Assembly (NCBI GenBank): GCA_002049455.2
Contig: KV919039.1
Span: 41,630 to 105,629 of the forward strand
Length of the DNA stretch: 64,000 nt
From: Porphyra umbilicalis
Lineage: Eukaryota; Rhodophyta; Bangiophyceae; Bangiales; Bangiaceae
Direction of reading: 5' to 3'
Shown here: positions 34,785-47,239 of the stretch, piece by piece
Layout of the letters: each line of letters starts with the position of its first letter
How positions within the stretch are numbered: the stretch's first letter is position 1
Translations under genes and position numbers: made by a program
Notes under the pieces: generated by a model
What the model was told of the DNA's origin: nothing
The model's database searches: none
The model's input: only the letters and a program-made list of their open reading frames with translations

Positions 34785-35345
34785 CTACACCCATTTCTCC
34801 CTCTTCTCCCGCGGCGCCAGAAATATCTCAGACAGGCAGGACATCCAAGGAACGTCACAGCACTGAGTCGTGCACGGAAAGCACGTGAGATGCAAAGCAC
34901 TAGGCCCGGTCTTGGATCTACAGACAAGCTTCTCGCCCCCGTCCCGGCGATTGCACGCGAAGCAGACGAGCGCGCGTGTCTGGGTGGTGCACACGTAACA
35001 TCGGCGCTGCGCCAAAAAGCAACCCGGGACAACCCCGCTGATGGATGGAGCCGCTTGTTCGTCGGGGTGAAGTGCAGGCCGACATTGTACCTCGACAGAA
35101 GCTTGGGATCAATCACAATAGTTCGGGCACGCAGCCGCACGCCCGCTGAGTCGAAAATTCTGTCGATGAGACCGCATGCCAAGTCCTTGTATAACGTCGT
35201 CTGCTTGAGGGAGGCCAGTCGTCCCGCCTTCGAGTGCAGCAGGCATGCGTTGACAATTAGAACACCATCAAGGAGAGTTTTACTCTCTTGGACCAGTGGT
35301 TTGTCCCAAGCTTGTGGTCAAATATCAGGTTTACTTGACGACACC
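34785..35345 (-). pseudogene. piggyBac transposase, C-terminal remnant
   Basis: Reading the minus strand downward from about 35345 gives RQVNLIFDHKLGTNHWSKRV, then after a 1-nt shift VLIVNACLLHSKAG and YKDLACGLIDRIF. This is the order at the end of piggyBac DDE_Tnp_1_7 domains: HN-x-RQ...E/K...W..R, then the NA-x-LL helix, then the LA..LI helix. After LHFTPTNKRL and a further shift comes a Cys-rich tail (RRCYVC, LVCFAC, LHLTCF), the usual C-terminal zinc finger. The three catalytic Asp residues would lie upstream and were not recognised. The TTAA boundaries were not found. A decayed copy. Confidence 0.65.
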
Positions 35346-38300
35346 AGGGGTGGAGATACATCTGCGCACACCATCCGTCGTACATCTGAGCCACATACAG
35401 CTAGGGCACCGACGTTCCGACACGATAAGCCCCACCATCGAGGTCTCCACTGCTTGCACGCCGCTCATAACGGTAAGGGTCAGTCGCCGCAGAGCGTGAA
35501 GGTCAGTGGTGGCAGCAGACTTCCGTGAGGGAAACACTGCGCCATGGAATGGGGGGGGCGCCGCCTGGAGCCGCGAGCCACAGGGTAGATGAACGCAGCG
35601 GGGAGGTAGCGGCCTTGCCACAGCGGACAGGGCGGCAGCGGTGGCCGCCGTCAGCGCTGGCTGGCGACGGACGAAGTGGAAGGGGGGGCGGCGGCCACAG
35701 CCGCACGCAGCCGTGGTGGTCGATGGCATCAGGAGGGGTTGTATGCCGCAGCCAGCTGGGGAGGCGATGGTATGACGACAATACAGCGCAGTGGTAGAGG
35801 CCGCAGACGGTACGACCAAGATGTGGTCAGCAGGCGTGGCCGGGCTGCGGCGTCAGGCACAGCGCGAAGAGGGCCAACGCAGGCGAGTTGATTGATTCGT
35901 GAGAGTATGGAGCCGAAAAGCAGCAACGAGAGAAGGGTGGCGCGCGCTGATCGACAGCGGCGCCAGAACCCAGCCACATCTCGCGCTGAAGCCATCACGG
36001 CATGAAGAACAGCACCAGCGTTCATCTTCACCGGCCTTCGGCGTTGAGGGGAGCAACGTCACAAGAGGAGATGGAGTCACTGAGATAATCAGGGAGCGCC
36101 GGCCATAACCGCGGGCACCTCAAGCATCTGATCAGACGCTGCGGCATGGGCTTTCGCCGCGTCGTTTGCGGTAGCTGATAGAACGCGTCACGTGAGTCAC
36201 GTGACCACAAGGATAATCCGTCCCTGCAGCAGCGGCGGGCGTGCCCGTGGCTCTACTCGCGGCAAGGTACCCCTTCGCAACACGCACCGCGGCATGTTAT
36301 TGTCTGCTGTCAAAGGCGCCCGAAAACAAAGCTCGCATGACATCGGTGACAGCGTGACACCTGCCGTCGCACTCGGAAATTTCGGGGTCAAAAGCGAAGC
36401 CAGAGCGTGGTTCTGCACCGGCTTGTGCACGGAGCGCTTCGCGTCGACCGTTGCCACCTGCCCTGGTCAGCGGCGTTCTGCGCTAGGCTAGAAACGAAGC
36501 GTAGATCGTCGTGCGTCTGGGCGGAATTTACGGGCCCGTCTGGCATACAGTCGAGGACTGCAGCTCGCTGCACCAGATGCATCTGCAAGTATTCGTTGCC
36601 CACGCGGAAATTGGCCTTACATGCGGGCTTGACAAACTTTTCGACAACACGAAGTAGCGTCCCTCAGACAACAGCAAATGACAGCGGATGAGGTTTTATT
36701 CAAAGCCATCGTAGCCGCTGCTTTGAATTTAGCAGTGATTAGGACGAGCGCAGACAACAGGTGCCATGATTACTCGGGAGAGACCAGCCAAAGGGAAAAC
36801 TGCATGATGTCCTCTGAGTCCCTTTTACTCTGGGTTACGTCGTTGTCGTACAGCATGGGAGAATCCAACTTTTCTGGCGCGTGTGTCGAGAACACGCGGT
36901 AGTCAGATAGTGACGGGATTGCACACTGTCTGGGACAGGGGGATGCCTGAATGGATGCACAAAGCACAGGCGTGGTGCGTGTGACAACCCAGGAAAGAAC
37001 GGTTGACTCTTCCACGAGACAGCAATGTGACGCCTGATGGGTAGCTAGCTGCATATGTTGCACTACAAAGGGCGGAGAGCGCTGTTCGGTACAGAGCTTT
37101 CCACTTGGTTCTACAAGTACAGACTGCAACACATAAAGCTGCAATGGAGACAATCGTTCTACGATAACAATCATATCGAGAACCTGATGCTCACGACCTC
37201 AAGCAGAAGTCCCTAACATCGGCCTTGACGGCAACTTTCAATCTTTTCTGGTTTCGTCTTCGGGCACTCGCAGAGCTGACGCCATGCTCGCTGGGAGACT
37301 TTCCGAAAAAGCGCCCGGCGGACATCGAGGTAGTGCCGGCACACGCCTCTGTCATTGCTGACCCTCCCCTTACGCGACCCCGCTCCATGATACCATCTCC
37401 ACAAGTTGCTTTACATCTGTTCATTCGAAAAGAAAGTGGTCCACAGCAATCAAAAGAACATAATGGAACAGATAACGCAACCAGCAGACGGAAAGAAGGG
37501 CACAAAAACGATGGACGACAGCAGCGGTCGTATCAGCACATGGAAAATGCAGCTTGAGAAGACGAACGGCGACAGCTGCACGACCTGCCAATATTCACCA
37601 CACAACAAAGCTTGTCGAACCTGCTATTCTGTGACGCGGCAGCGGTCAAGCAGCTGCGCGCCGACTGCTGCGCCTTCGTCAATGTCCTCGTCGTTCCTTC
37701 CCCCTCCTTCGCGCCGTAGTGAGCTCACGATGAGCTTTGGGCGTAGTTTCGTGCAGCTGCGGATTGGACAGTGTATCTCAAAGCATCCAACAGCACACAC
37801 CAGTTCGGAAAGCGCATCGAGAAAGCAGCTCACCAGCGACCGCGATGGGGGAGTGTGGCGGTGTTTGTGTCAGTGGCCGAACAAAAAAATCAACGAGAGG
37901 AGACGCTGGACCGGAGCCACCTCGGCTTCCTTTACTCGCCTGATCACGCAGATTGGCGTACCAGCCTGCTATAACAGCAGTCTCGACGTCGCCGCCGTCC
38001 ACCGGCCGCATCTTTGAGGAACGTTTTTCTCGCCGTCATCTGTCGGCCCCACGCCGTATGAACCTGACGGTGATGGTTCGATACGGCTGTTGCACAGCAT
38101 TTCGTGTAAGAAAAGGAACCAGAGCATCAAAATTAACAGCACGGTACGCGGAGCAAGCAAAAGAAGAGGACGTGGGCACAACGGAGGACAGCGGTCGTCG
38201 CGTCAAAAACCGCAAAAGTCTGCTGGAGCAGTCGACGAGATGTAGCTACACTAAGGCCAAGTGTTCAACTCCACAGGCGACTTCGGCGTACCTGATGTTT

Positions 38301-39589
38301 TGAAACGCGGTGTGGCTGGCGCTGCCGCTTGCCGGCGACGGCGGCGCGGGCAAAGTTGCGATCGTCGTCCTCGTCCTCTGCGCCGTATCGAGGTGACGAT
38401 GGCGGCGCGACCGTTTCTGGACACGCGCGGAGGAAAAGACAAGTACAAAGCATTCAAAAGCATGACGTGACAACAAAGCGCCAGGAGATAGTGCGAAAGC
38501 GTAAAGGCAGCGGTGGCTTTGTCAGAAAACACAAAGAGCACAGGAGGACCATGAAACACGCGGTGTTCGGCGGTCTTAATGTTGGCGACGGGGAATGGCC
38601 GCATGGTGACGCAGAAATCATAAAGTACATCGTGCGACAGCTTTGTAGTGGGTGGGTGGTCGAGAAGACAATGGAGGCCCGGGAATGGGGACGGCAAATG
38701 TAGCGGACGCGACGGCACAGCCGGGGCGAACAGGGGTCGGCGATGGCGGCACGTCACTCTGTGCGATAATAAGCGACGATGGCGGTGACGAGGACTCCCC
38801 GACGATTCGAATGTTCTTACCCAATCGTCGGCGGGCACAAACTGAAGCCAGAAGTCGCTGCGCTCTTACTGTAACGAAGGACACAATCGTGCTTCCGATC
38901 AGGCCGCTCCACGACACGTGGATGGCTATGAGGGATGCGCACCACCAGTGCCTGAGGAATCCCCTGCGCGTCAAAAACTCTGCCAATTCTGATCCATGAG
39001 GGGGGGGGGCGACCTGTCGTGACCTGGCAGCCTTCTGCTGTTGAAAGACCGACACTACAGCGAGGCCGCGCGGCACCAAGCGGTCACCAGTCGACTTTGA
39101 TAACAGCCGGCCACTCACGCGCAGTCCGTCACATTTTCGAGTGCCTGCGGCATTCGAACGCCGCAGCCACCCCCGGCGGTTTCAGCAGGGTGGTGGATGG
39201 CGACGATCGCATTCCGTCGCCAACCCGGGCTGAATAGCGACACGACGATCGATTCCACTATTGATCGTAATCTGTCCTGAATAATTGAGCACCGGTCCAC
39301 GTTCCGGTCGGGGTCCATCACTGGATTGCACATGATTCCTGTTGACTTGATGTTCAGCTGTGCCATGGTCCTCAGCTGAATTCCAGCAATTCTTAAGTTG
39401 GTGATCGGTGTACAGTCGAATCTGTGTGACTCTGCTGCGGGCCTGGCCCAGGAGTAACCAATTTGTCCGCTCGTCCCAGAGCGGCGCGGCGTCGGCTCGT
39501 GCAAAGCAGACAGCGGCCGCATGACCCATGAACTGTTCTCGAAGAGAAAGGAAGTTCGTTCACAATACAGAGCCGTGGACTCCTGGTCC
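35346..39589. other. No supported gene
   Basis: Composition is mixed. Short frames on both strands carry no recognisable domain. A minus-strand frame at 36770-37174 has a vaguely transposase-like spacing of aromatic residues but cannot be assigned. SSR-like TCCTC and Arg-rich tracts occur near 37640-38500. Confidence 0.35.
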
Positions 39590-40067
39590 GCCTCTTTTGA
39601 GCCGGAGACAAGTGGAGCATCTATGAAGGGGCCCCTCCTGAGACGCGGTGCAGCAGAGCCCACTCATTGGTCGAACCTCTTGCTGAGAGGGCACTAAGAG
39701 CCTGCACCCACGTCAGAGGTCACCGCAGAGGCAACAATTCATGCAACAATTTCCGGCAATCCGCAATAGTGTCTTCCACGTGTGCGTGCGGTGGTCATTA
39801 TGGTGCCACAGCCCCGACAAGGCTGCCACGAGTGTGAAAGTCCGGCACAAGTGAGCTGGCCATCACATTTTTCAACTGTAAATACCGACTGGCATCGAGC
39901 TTTCACCATCACCCTTCGGGGCCTAGAATCGCTGATCCGTCTGGTTCCGCTCGAGCGATGTTAGAGGTGTAGTCCGAATCGCAGAAGTGTCGAATGCCAA
40001 TGTGGCACATGTGACATGTCGATGGTACTATTGGTCTCGGCCGAGTGCTATGTTTTTCGTGGAGCGA
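39590..40067 (-). repeat. Dispersed repeat R, copy 2 (inverted)
   Basis: The reverse complement carries the same ordered blocks as 12134-12630: CTAGCACTC-like start, GACCAATAGTACC, CGACATGTCACATGTGCC, ACCAATGAG and GGGGCCCCTTCATAGATG. Internal parts are diverged. Confidence 0.65.
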
Positions 40068-40275
40068 CGGTACGACGACGTAATTCTGGACGACGGCGCT
40101 TGTTCTAATCCTCTGCTGCTCCACCAAATGTGACAGAATAAGCATCTGCTACTGTCAGCCGCCTGGAAGTTCTTGAAAGGTTGACATCGGAGAGTAAGGC
40201 GCGTCGCCGAAGAATGATCGAATCCAAGAAAGGCTCACAGCAAGTCACAGCAGTTTACAGCAGCTCAGAGCAAAA

Positions 40276-40362
40276 CCAGCAGCGTCGGTTGCGAACCATC
40301 TGCGAACCGGTTAAGGGCGAAGCGTGTGTGCCGGTGAGCGGCCAAAATCGGTTGAGCAGCAA
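40276..40362. repeat. Possible transposon ends near the left side of the Harbinger region
   Basis: CCAGCAGCGTCGGTTGCGAACC at 40276-40297 is matched, inverted, by 49545-49566 (18 of 22). In addition, 40340-40362 followed by TA reads on the minus strand as TTGCTGCTCAACCGATTTTG, close to the ends of the TA-flanked elements at 52088 and 56401. Neither pairing is strong enough to fix an element boundary. Confidence 0.3.
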
Positions 40363-42179
40363 TATGCGCAGGCTCTGCGAACCCGCTCCGCTCGGATCGA
40401 GAGTGCCTGTTTTTTTATATCGGCAGATCGCAGTGTATGGGAAACGGAGAAGGTGACGTTGCTGGCTTGAGGACCTGCGAACTGGAGCTTGCGAACGGCT
40501 TCCGTGTGAGTTGTCCACATTCCGACCTTCCAATGCCAAAATTCAAGCAAACATACCATCGATCGACCTTGCGATCACGTTGATCTGGGCCGCAATTGTC
40601 AGTAAATAACACGGTCAAGTGAGACACGCAGCGAGATATGCCGTAAGGTTTTGCAATCGAGTAGACACAAAGACGTCAAACGCACAAATGTCGGAGACAC
40701 GTTGGCAGTATCTCTCATCATCACGCGGCACGGTTGTATTTCACGACCGACTGCAGTGATATGTCGGTCTCTGATTGCTCCATTCCAGTTGGCATGCGTA
40801 CATTGAGCGTGCAATCTGGTGACGCTGTCACCTCTAGCGAGACTGCATTGTGGAGCGCTTGTGAGGCGGCCGCGAGGTGTCTGCCGGTCACCGTGACTCA
40901 TAGCGGGCTCCCACGCGGCCGCCTGAGGCGGTCGGACGGCCCGGCCTGCGAGTCTGCCGAGACGTGGCAGGGGCCGCGTACGATTGCGTCTCTTGAAGGG
41001 CGGCAGAACTGTGCGACCCCCTCCGATTTTTGTGTCAGCGATCCGCATGCTCATTGGTCAGACGCACTCTCGCTGTGCACCACCCGGCCATATCCTCGAT
41101 TGGCCGTCCACCGTGAACGGCTTATGAGTCGCAGGAGACTCTGTGGCGTTTTAATGAGACGCACGGGCCCGGCAGGCCACGTGTGGAGCGCAGCATCATG
41201 CTCGACATGGCCTGCTTGGCCCTGAGCGTGGCAGGAAAGAAAGGCGGCCGCCCGATTCTCTTCCAGCGAGGGGGTGATCAAGGGCTGCCGACTGTTTTGC
41301 GGGCGTACGCCGGGGTCGTGTCACCTGCGAGACCGTCGAGAACGGTCGCGGTGGAGCCCTCCAGGCCCCTCTGTGATCCTCTACGCAGTGGAAGGGTGGT
41401 GGCGCCGCGGGACCAACTTAAACGGTCGGTTGCGTTGTGGGAAGACTCTGTTTGTGGACCATTTGTGGGTGGGGTCGCAGCGCCGGGGGCAACCGCCCCG
41501 GCGCCGTGACCCGTTCGGCTCTGAGAGAGGAGCCGTGTGCATTTGCGTGCCTGCGTGTGGCCGCCATCGTCGCCAGTGGCCGCCGTTGCAGCGCGGGAGA
41601 GGAGACGTCGTGCGCGCGAGCTTCGTAGCGACCGCCATCTTTGTTTGCGGCCGCGTTGCAACACGGGAGGAAGGACGTGCATGTCCGCGCGCGTTTTCTC
41701 GGCGGCTGTTGTCGTTGGCGGCCGCAACGGCACCGTGTTCGCGTGCGCGCTGCTCTTGGCGGCCGTCTTTCTCTGTGGCCGCCTCCGGTACACGACCGTT
41801 CTTGGACGAGTGTGCGGCGGGAGGCGGGGTGCCTTACTTGTTTGGCAGCCGCTCTGTGCACAAGTGGCCGCCTTTCGCTCGCTTTCCACGAGGCGTCGGA
41901 CTGTGCGAGGACCGGACTCTTCGGCAACATGGTTCTTCGCGCGCCGCGTTCGATCTCAAAAACGGAGCGCCGGCGCGGTCTGCGGGAGTTGTGCCGTGTG
42001 TGCCGATGCACGCTGAGCGTCGGTGACGATCATCCCCTGTGCGCGCCTTCCTTCCCGTTTCCGTGCGCGGCGCGCACTAGGCCCATTTCAGAGGCTCCGT
42101 CACGAGCAGCTGGGGCCGATGCACCACCACCTCGAGCTGTAAACCCTCCTTGCCTGGGTCCACTGCCGTCACGACCGCC

Positions 42180-42650
42180 GAGCCCTCAGTGTCAAGACCC
42201 GCGTCCCTTCGCGTGGCGGCCGCCGCCGACGTGGCCGCCCAGCCCATTTCGGCAAGGCCCAGGTCTTCACGACAGGCGGCCGGGACCGTGCCGGCCGCCG
42301 AGCCCGCCCTGCCAAGGCTCGCGCTCTTCCGAATGGCGGCTGCTGCTGCAGCGGCCGCTGAGCGCGCTTCATCAAGGCTTTCGTTCCCCCGATTGGCGGC
42401 CGGGAACGTGTCGACCGCCAAGCTCGCCCCGTCAAGGCCTGCGTCCCCCCGATTGGCGTCCGGGACCGTGTCGGCCGCCAAGCCGTCCCCGTCAAGGCTT
42501 GCGTCCCCCCGCTCAGCGGCCGGGCCCGTGTCGGCCGCCGAGCCCGCCCCTTAAAGTCCTGCATTCTTTCGACTGGCAGCCGCCGCCGCAGCGGCCGCCG
42601 AGCCCGCTTCGTCAGGGCCTGGGTCCCCCTCATTGGCGGCCGGCGCCCGC
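42180..42650. repeat. 60-bp minisatellite, about 7 units
   Basis: CGGCCGCCGAGCCCGCC-type blocks recur at about 42240, 42298, 42353, 42413, 42473, 42533 and 42593, then GTCAAGGC..GCGTCCCCC. Spacing is 60 bp in the later units and 55-58 in the earlier ones. The period is a multiple of three, which keeps frames open on both strands. Confidence 0.87.
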
Positions 42651-43899
42651 GTGGCTGTGAAGCCGCACTCGCGCATGCCAGCCGTCGCGAAGTCGTCAGC
42701 CACCGGCGAGCTCACCTCGGGAAAGCGCGCCCCGTACCCACGCCCGGCCGTCAAAATCAGGTCCGGAAAGCTCCCCTCATCAAGGCGCATCTGGGTCCAC
42801 CTAGCGGCCGCCCGCGGCGCGACCGCCAAGCCCACTTGGCAAAGGTGTACTCTCTGCAACCCGGCGGCCGTCGCCCCAACGGCCGCCAAGACCCCGAGCC
42901 CTCCGCGTCAAGGACCTCCTGAGCCGACGTGGCCATCTGTCGGACCGTCTCGTCCCGCAAGTCTCTCGGAACGAGCGCGGCCACCAACTCAACCAGGAGC
43001 TGCAGGAAAGCTGCGGGAGCTGCAGGAGCGTGCCCGCAGAGCCCACATCGGGGACCGGACGGCGCAATGGCTGCTTCGAGAGGGCATTCCGGACTCCCTG
43101 GAGAAGAGCAATGGGTGAGACACGCGGCGACACGGGCAGCAGCAGATTATCCAAGGTCACCTGTCGCCGCCTCGGACGCGGCCGGCGTGGGCGCCGATCG
43201 GGCAGCCCCCGACGCCGGCGCCATGGCCGCAGACTGACGCGCTGACGGTCATGTTGAGGCCCCTCCAAGCCGCAGCGTCACACGACGCACATACAACCTC
43301 GTCGCGGGGCGGTCAACAGGGCTTGGGCGAGACCTCGGACGTGAACATGCACTTGGCGGCCCAATCGGCGCCGGCGGACGCGGTGAAGGCGGCGTCTGAG
43401 ATGCTCCCCTCGACACCGATTCCGGGCTTGCAGTCCACGGCTGCGGGGCGGGCAGGCGCGGAGCACTTGGAGGGCGCTGCCCTCCCGGTCGCCGCGGTGC
43501 AGAGGTTGCAGGGGTGCGAGGCGCTGAACAGGCTGTCACTGCAGCCGCCACCGGTCTCTCGGCCCCTGACGCTGCAAGAGGCGAAGGCGGCGCAGCACAG
43601 TCTCGCAGCGCCGCGTGGCTCAGCCGATCAGGCCACGAAGCGGACGCGTTAGCGGCGGCTTACGCGACTGGATCTGCAGCACAGCCGGAGGCGCGGCCGC
43701 CGACGGCGGCCGCGGCGGCGGAAGCGGGGTCGGCGATAGAGGGGGTGCAGCACCCGCCGACCCAGGCGGGTTCATACACGGAGGGGGTGCAGCGGCTCCC
43801 GGTGGAGGCGTGGACAGTTGCGGGTCCCCTTCCTCCTCAGCAACCGCTGCCACAGCCGACGCCGTCGCCGCCGGCGACAAGGAGTCCCCCACAGCCAGG

Positions 43900-44780
43900 G
43901 GCAGAAGACGCGGCTGCGTATGGACCGCGCCAGAGCAAGTGGCACTCCGCCAGGTCTGGTTTGCGGTGACGCAAGACCCGGTGGTCGACCCCGACCAGAG
44001 CCGAGCAACCTTTGCCGCTGCAATTGTCAACAGGTATAAGTCACATTGCCTGATGGGCCCTGTACGCAGGGCGCGCACGGACACCGCCATCGTCCGCGAA
44101 CTGCGTTATTCAGTTTTTGAGAACGTTCAACGCTTTTGATTCTCTATGGTGGCCGTTGGACGGCGCCAGATGACGGGCAATTTGACCGACGAGGACCTGA
44201 TACGCATGGCCACCGCGCACTTTTACGCTGAGAACCTGTATGAGGCCGTGCAGGTGGACGTCAACGACGAGGACGCGCTTGTGCTGGTGGTGAAGACGGG
44301 CGGCGAAAGAGGAGCCGATTGGGTCAAGTGTTGGAAGGTCATGCGTAAGTTAGACAAATTCAGCGGCGCATCGGGGGCGGCCGCCACGGCGGTCGCCACT
44401 CGCGGCGGCCGTCCTGTGCCAGACGGAAGCGTCGAGGCCATTTAGGAGTACGACTCGGGCTCCACGGTCGGCAGGCGGCGCGGCCTGTTCCAAGACGAGC
44501 CTATCGGTACGAAGGCCGCCAAAGCGGCGGCCTCGACTGACATTGCTATCCAAAAGGAAGGCCGCCACGACAGCGGCCGCCCTCAAGTCCTTGTCTCAGA
44601 CAGCCATCAAGCGCGCCGGCATCGACTTTGAGAAGGCCAAGTACGTACCTTAGACGGATGAGTCGGAGCAGTGGCGCAAGAACAAGACGAATCGGCGGCT
44701 TTTGCTCTCCAACGCAAGACTGTGCAAGGTCAAGCCAGCGGAGTCACGGCTCGTTTCCCGCTCGACAACAACGGCGCCGT
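43900..44780 (+). pseudogene. Myb/SANT-like accessory protein of a PIF/Harbinger transposon
   Basis: One plus-strand frame reads CVWTAPEQVALRQVWF, a Trp-x-Glu..L..W Myb/SANT start. DPVVDPDQSRATFAAAI, NRYKSH and LRYSVFENVQRF follow, then TGA (44137-44139). In the same frame come LTDEDLIRMATAHFY and WVKCWKVMRKLDKF, then TAG (44443-44445), and after it DEPIGTKAAKAA. This order is that of the plant-type Myb-like proteins with a NAM-associated C-terminus: DP..G.dq, RR..S..+..F, T.+d....A...Y, W..L, RP.GxKxAK. A 1-nt shift near 44550 continues into ALKSLSQTAIKRAG and a basic tail. In Harbinger elements this protein binds the transposon ends and carries the transposase to the nucleus. Confidence 0.68.
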
Positions 44781-46019
44781 CTATGTCGGGCACCTCTGCG
44801 GCGGCTACCGGGGCCGCTGAGGCGGCGGCGGGTGCGGCCGCAGGTAGGGCTCCAAGTGCGGCCGCATCGCCAGAATATGCAGTTTCTCCAAGAAGCGGTG
44901 TGGCCGCGTCTCTCGGGTCTGGTAGAGCGCCCGCTACTTTCGGCGGCGTGGCTGCGAACGGCGGCGAAGCGGCCGCGCTGGCGCCGGCCGCTGACCTCAC
45001 GGTCGGGTGCCCGGTGTCTGGCGCGGCCGCGAGTGCGGCCGCATTGCCTCCGTCTGCATCTTCCCCGAGTGGCGGCGTCGACGCGTCGCCGCGTACCAGC
45101 GCATCACCAGCCCCGGCCGCAAGCGCGGCCGTTGCGTGCCGCGCTGCGGCCTCGGCCGGTGTCGCCGCGGTCAAGCGGAGGAAGTGGCGAGGCTGAAGCT
45201 CGATGCATACCAAGCAGGCCCGCTTCACGGCGGCCAGGAACACTGTCTCGGGTCCAGGCCGTTTCATGACGCCGCGGCCGCATAATGTGGCCGCTGGCGA
45301 GTAGGGCGACGACGAGAAGGATGCTGCCTGTGGTACCTGTGGCAGCGATTGCGCGGATGGTGACTTGGCCTTAGTTGCATCTCTGTTGACATTTGTGACG
45401 GTGGCGTCTCTTCGCGTGTGGAGTGCACGACTACTGCATCGAATATTGCACGACAATCATACACGGTTTTTTTTTCCCCTTCGCTGGGTTTTTTTTTTCC
45501 TACAAGCCGACTCTGTCCGACCCTGTGACTCTGTCCAAGAGGCAAGCACGGCGCGATCCCCTTACTTGTACACCATTCATACTGCAGCATGAAAAAATAA
45601 GACACTCGCGGACATCCGCCTGCGCCAGACGGAGCGGCGGCCTTGTCCGTCTTCCTAGATAAAGCGGAGGCCTTCCGAGAGTCTTTGCTATCCCGGTTCG
45701 GCGTAGTGGCCGCTGTAGACGTGCAAATGTGTGGAGAAAAACAAAAGCGCAATGATGGCAAAAAAAAAATCTGTGCACGCTACAGATACGGCTCCAGAAA
45801 GGAACCGCGATCAAGAAAGATATGAGCAGCCAGACCGTCGCGGAGACAGAAGAACTCAGATCTATCCGTGGCGATCTGCCGCGCCCACAACTGGAACAGA
45901 ACAGGAACCGGAGGGGGGTACGCGCCGCCCAAAACCACGAGAGCATGCGGCAAAGGCGCCAAACGCGGAGCTGCGGCGGCTGCGGCGGCCGCATCAGCGG
46001 CCGGTCCTGCGGCCGTGGG

Positions 46020-46930
46020 GCCACCCCCCGCAGCCGCAAGCGGATTGACAAGACCGGCGGCCACGGTGGCGGCACCTGAAACATCAGCGCCTACTTCGCC
46101 ACCCACGCCCGGAGGCGAGCCACCGCCGGCGACGGCCGCCGAGCAATTAAAGTCGGCGGCCGCGGCGGCGGCGCCCGCACCACTAGCTCCTCCGCCGCCC
46201 ATCACGCCTGCTGGCGAGCCACCGCCGGCGGCGGCCGCCGATCAACCAAAGGCGGCGGCCGCGGCGCCGGCGCCCGCACCGTCATCACCTCGTCCGCCAC
46301 CCACGCCTGCTGGCGAGCAACTGCCTGCGACGGCCGCCGAGCCACCAAAATTGGCGGCCGCGGCGGCGGCGCCCGCACGCAAAGCGCCTCCTCCAATACC
46401 CACGTGTGCTGCGGAGCCACCTCCCGCAGCCGCAGGCGGACCGACAAAGCCGGTGGCCGCAGCGGCGGCGCCCGACCCATCAGAACCTCCGCCGCACGCC
46501 ACGCCCGCTGACAAGGCACCGCCGGTGGCGGCCGCCAAGCCACCAAAAGCGTCGGCCGCGGCAGCGGCGCCCGCACCAACAGCTTCTCGGCAGCCCATCA
46601 CGCCTGCTACCCTGCCTCCACCAGCGGCGGCCGCCGAGCCACAAACTTCGGCGGCCGCAGCGGCGGCGCCCGCACCGTCACCGCGTCCTTCGCAACCCAC
46701 GCCTGCTGGCGAGCCACCGCCGGCGCTGGCCACAGAGCAACCAAAGACGGCGGCCGCGGCGGCGGCGCCCGCACCACCAGTTCTTCCGCCGCCCATCACG
46801 CCTGCTGGCGAGCCACCGCCGGCAGCGGCCGCCGAGCCACCAGAAGGGGCGGCCGCGGCGGCGGCGCCCGCTCCTTGAACTCCTCCACCGCCCCCCACGA
46901 GTGCTGGCGAGCCACCGCCGGAAGCAGCCG
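46020..46930. repeat. ~98-bp minisatellite, about 9 units, GC-rich
   Basis: GGCGAGCCACCGCCGGCG...GCGGCCGCC recurs at about 46116, 46212, 46312, 46411, 46511, 46608, 46708, 46807 and 46905. Spacing is 96-100 bp. Pro/Ala-rich frames on the plus strand (to 46878) and Ala/Gly-rich frames on the minus strand are by-products. The minus-strand frame is continuous with the last residues of the Harbinger transposase, so the array may have been translated as a tail. Confidence 0.87.
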
Positions 46931-47239
46931 CTGAGCCAACGAGACCGGCGGCGGCGGCGGGGGCGCCCGCACCATCAGCTCCTCTGCCACCGCCGACGCC
47001 CTCTGACGATCGATCGCCGGCGGCCGCCGCCGCAGCGGCAAGGCCGGCGGCCGCGGCAGCCGCGCCATCGGCACGAGCTCGTCGCGGCCAAACGGCGCTT
47101 GTGAAGGGGTCTCCGCCGGCGGCCGCCACCGGGGCGACATCGCCGGCGGCCGCCGCACCAGATCCCGCATCGCCATTCCAGCCGACGTTGTCTGCGCTCC
47201 CGGCATGGCCAAAGCGGGCGGCGGCCGCAAGTTCCAAAA

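Noticed and set aside
36770-37174. Transposase fragment on the minus strand
   Set aside because: Spacing of aromatic residues is suggestive, but no ordered motif set could be matched in any frame.
41274-42660. Plus-strand frames of 250 and 339 codons
   Set aside because: They run through the 60-bp minisatellite and GCGGCCGC-rich DNA with no recognisable fold.
45868-46878. 336-codon Pro/Ala-rich plus-strand frame
   Set aside because: It follows the ~98-bp minisatellite period and is opposed by an equally open minus frame that continues the Harbinger transposase.
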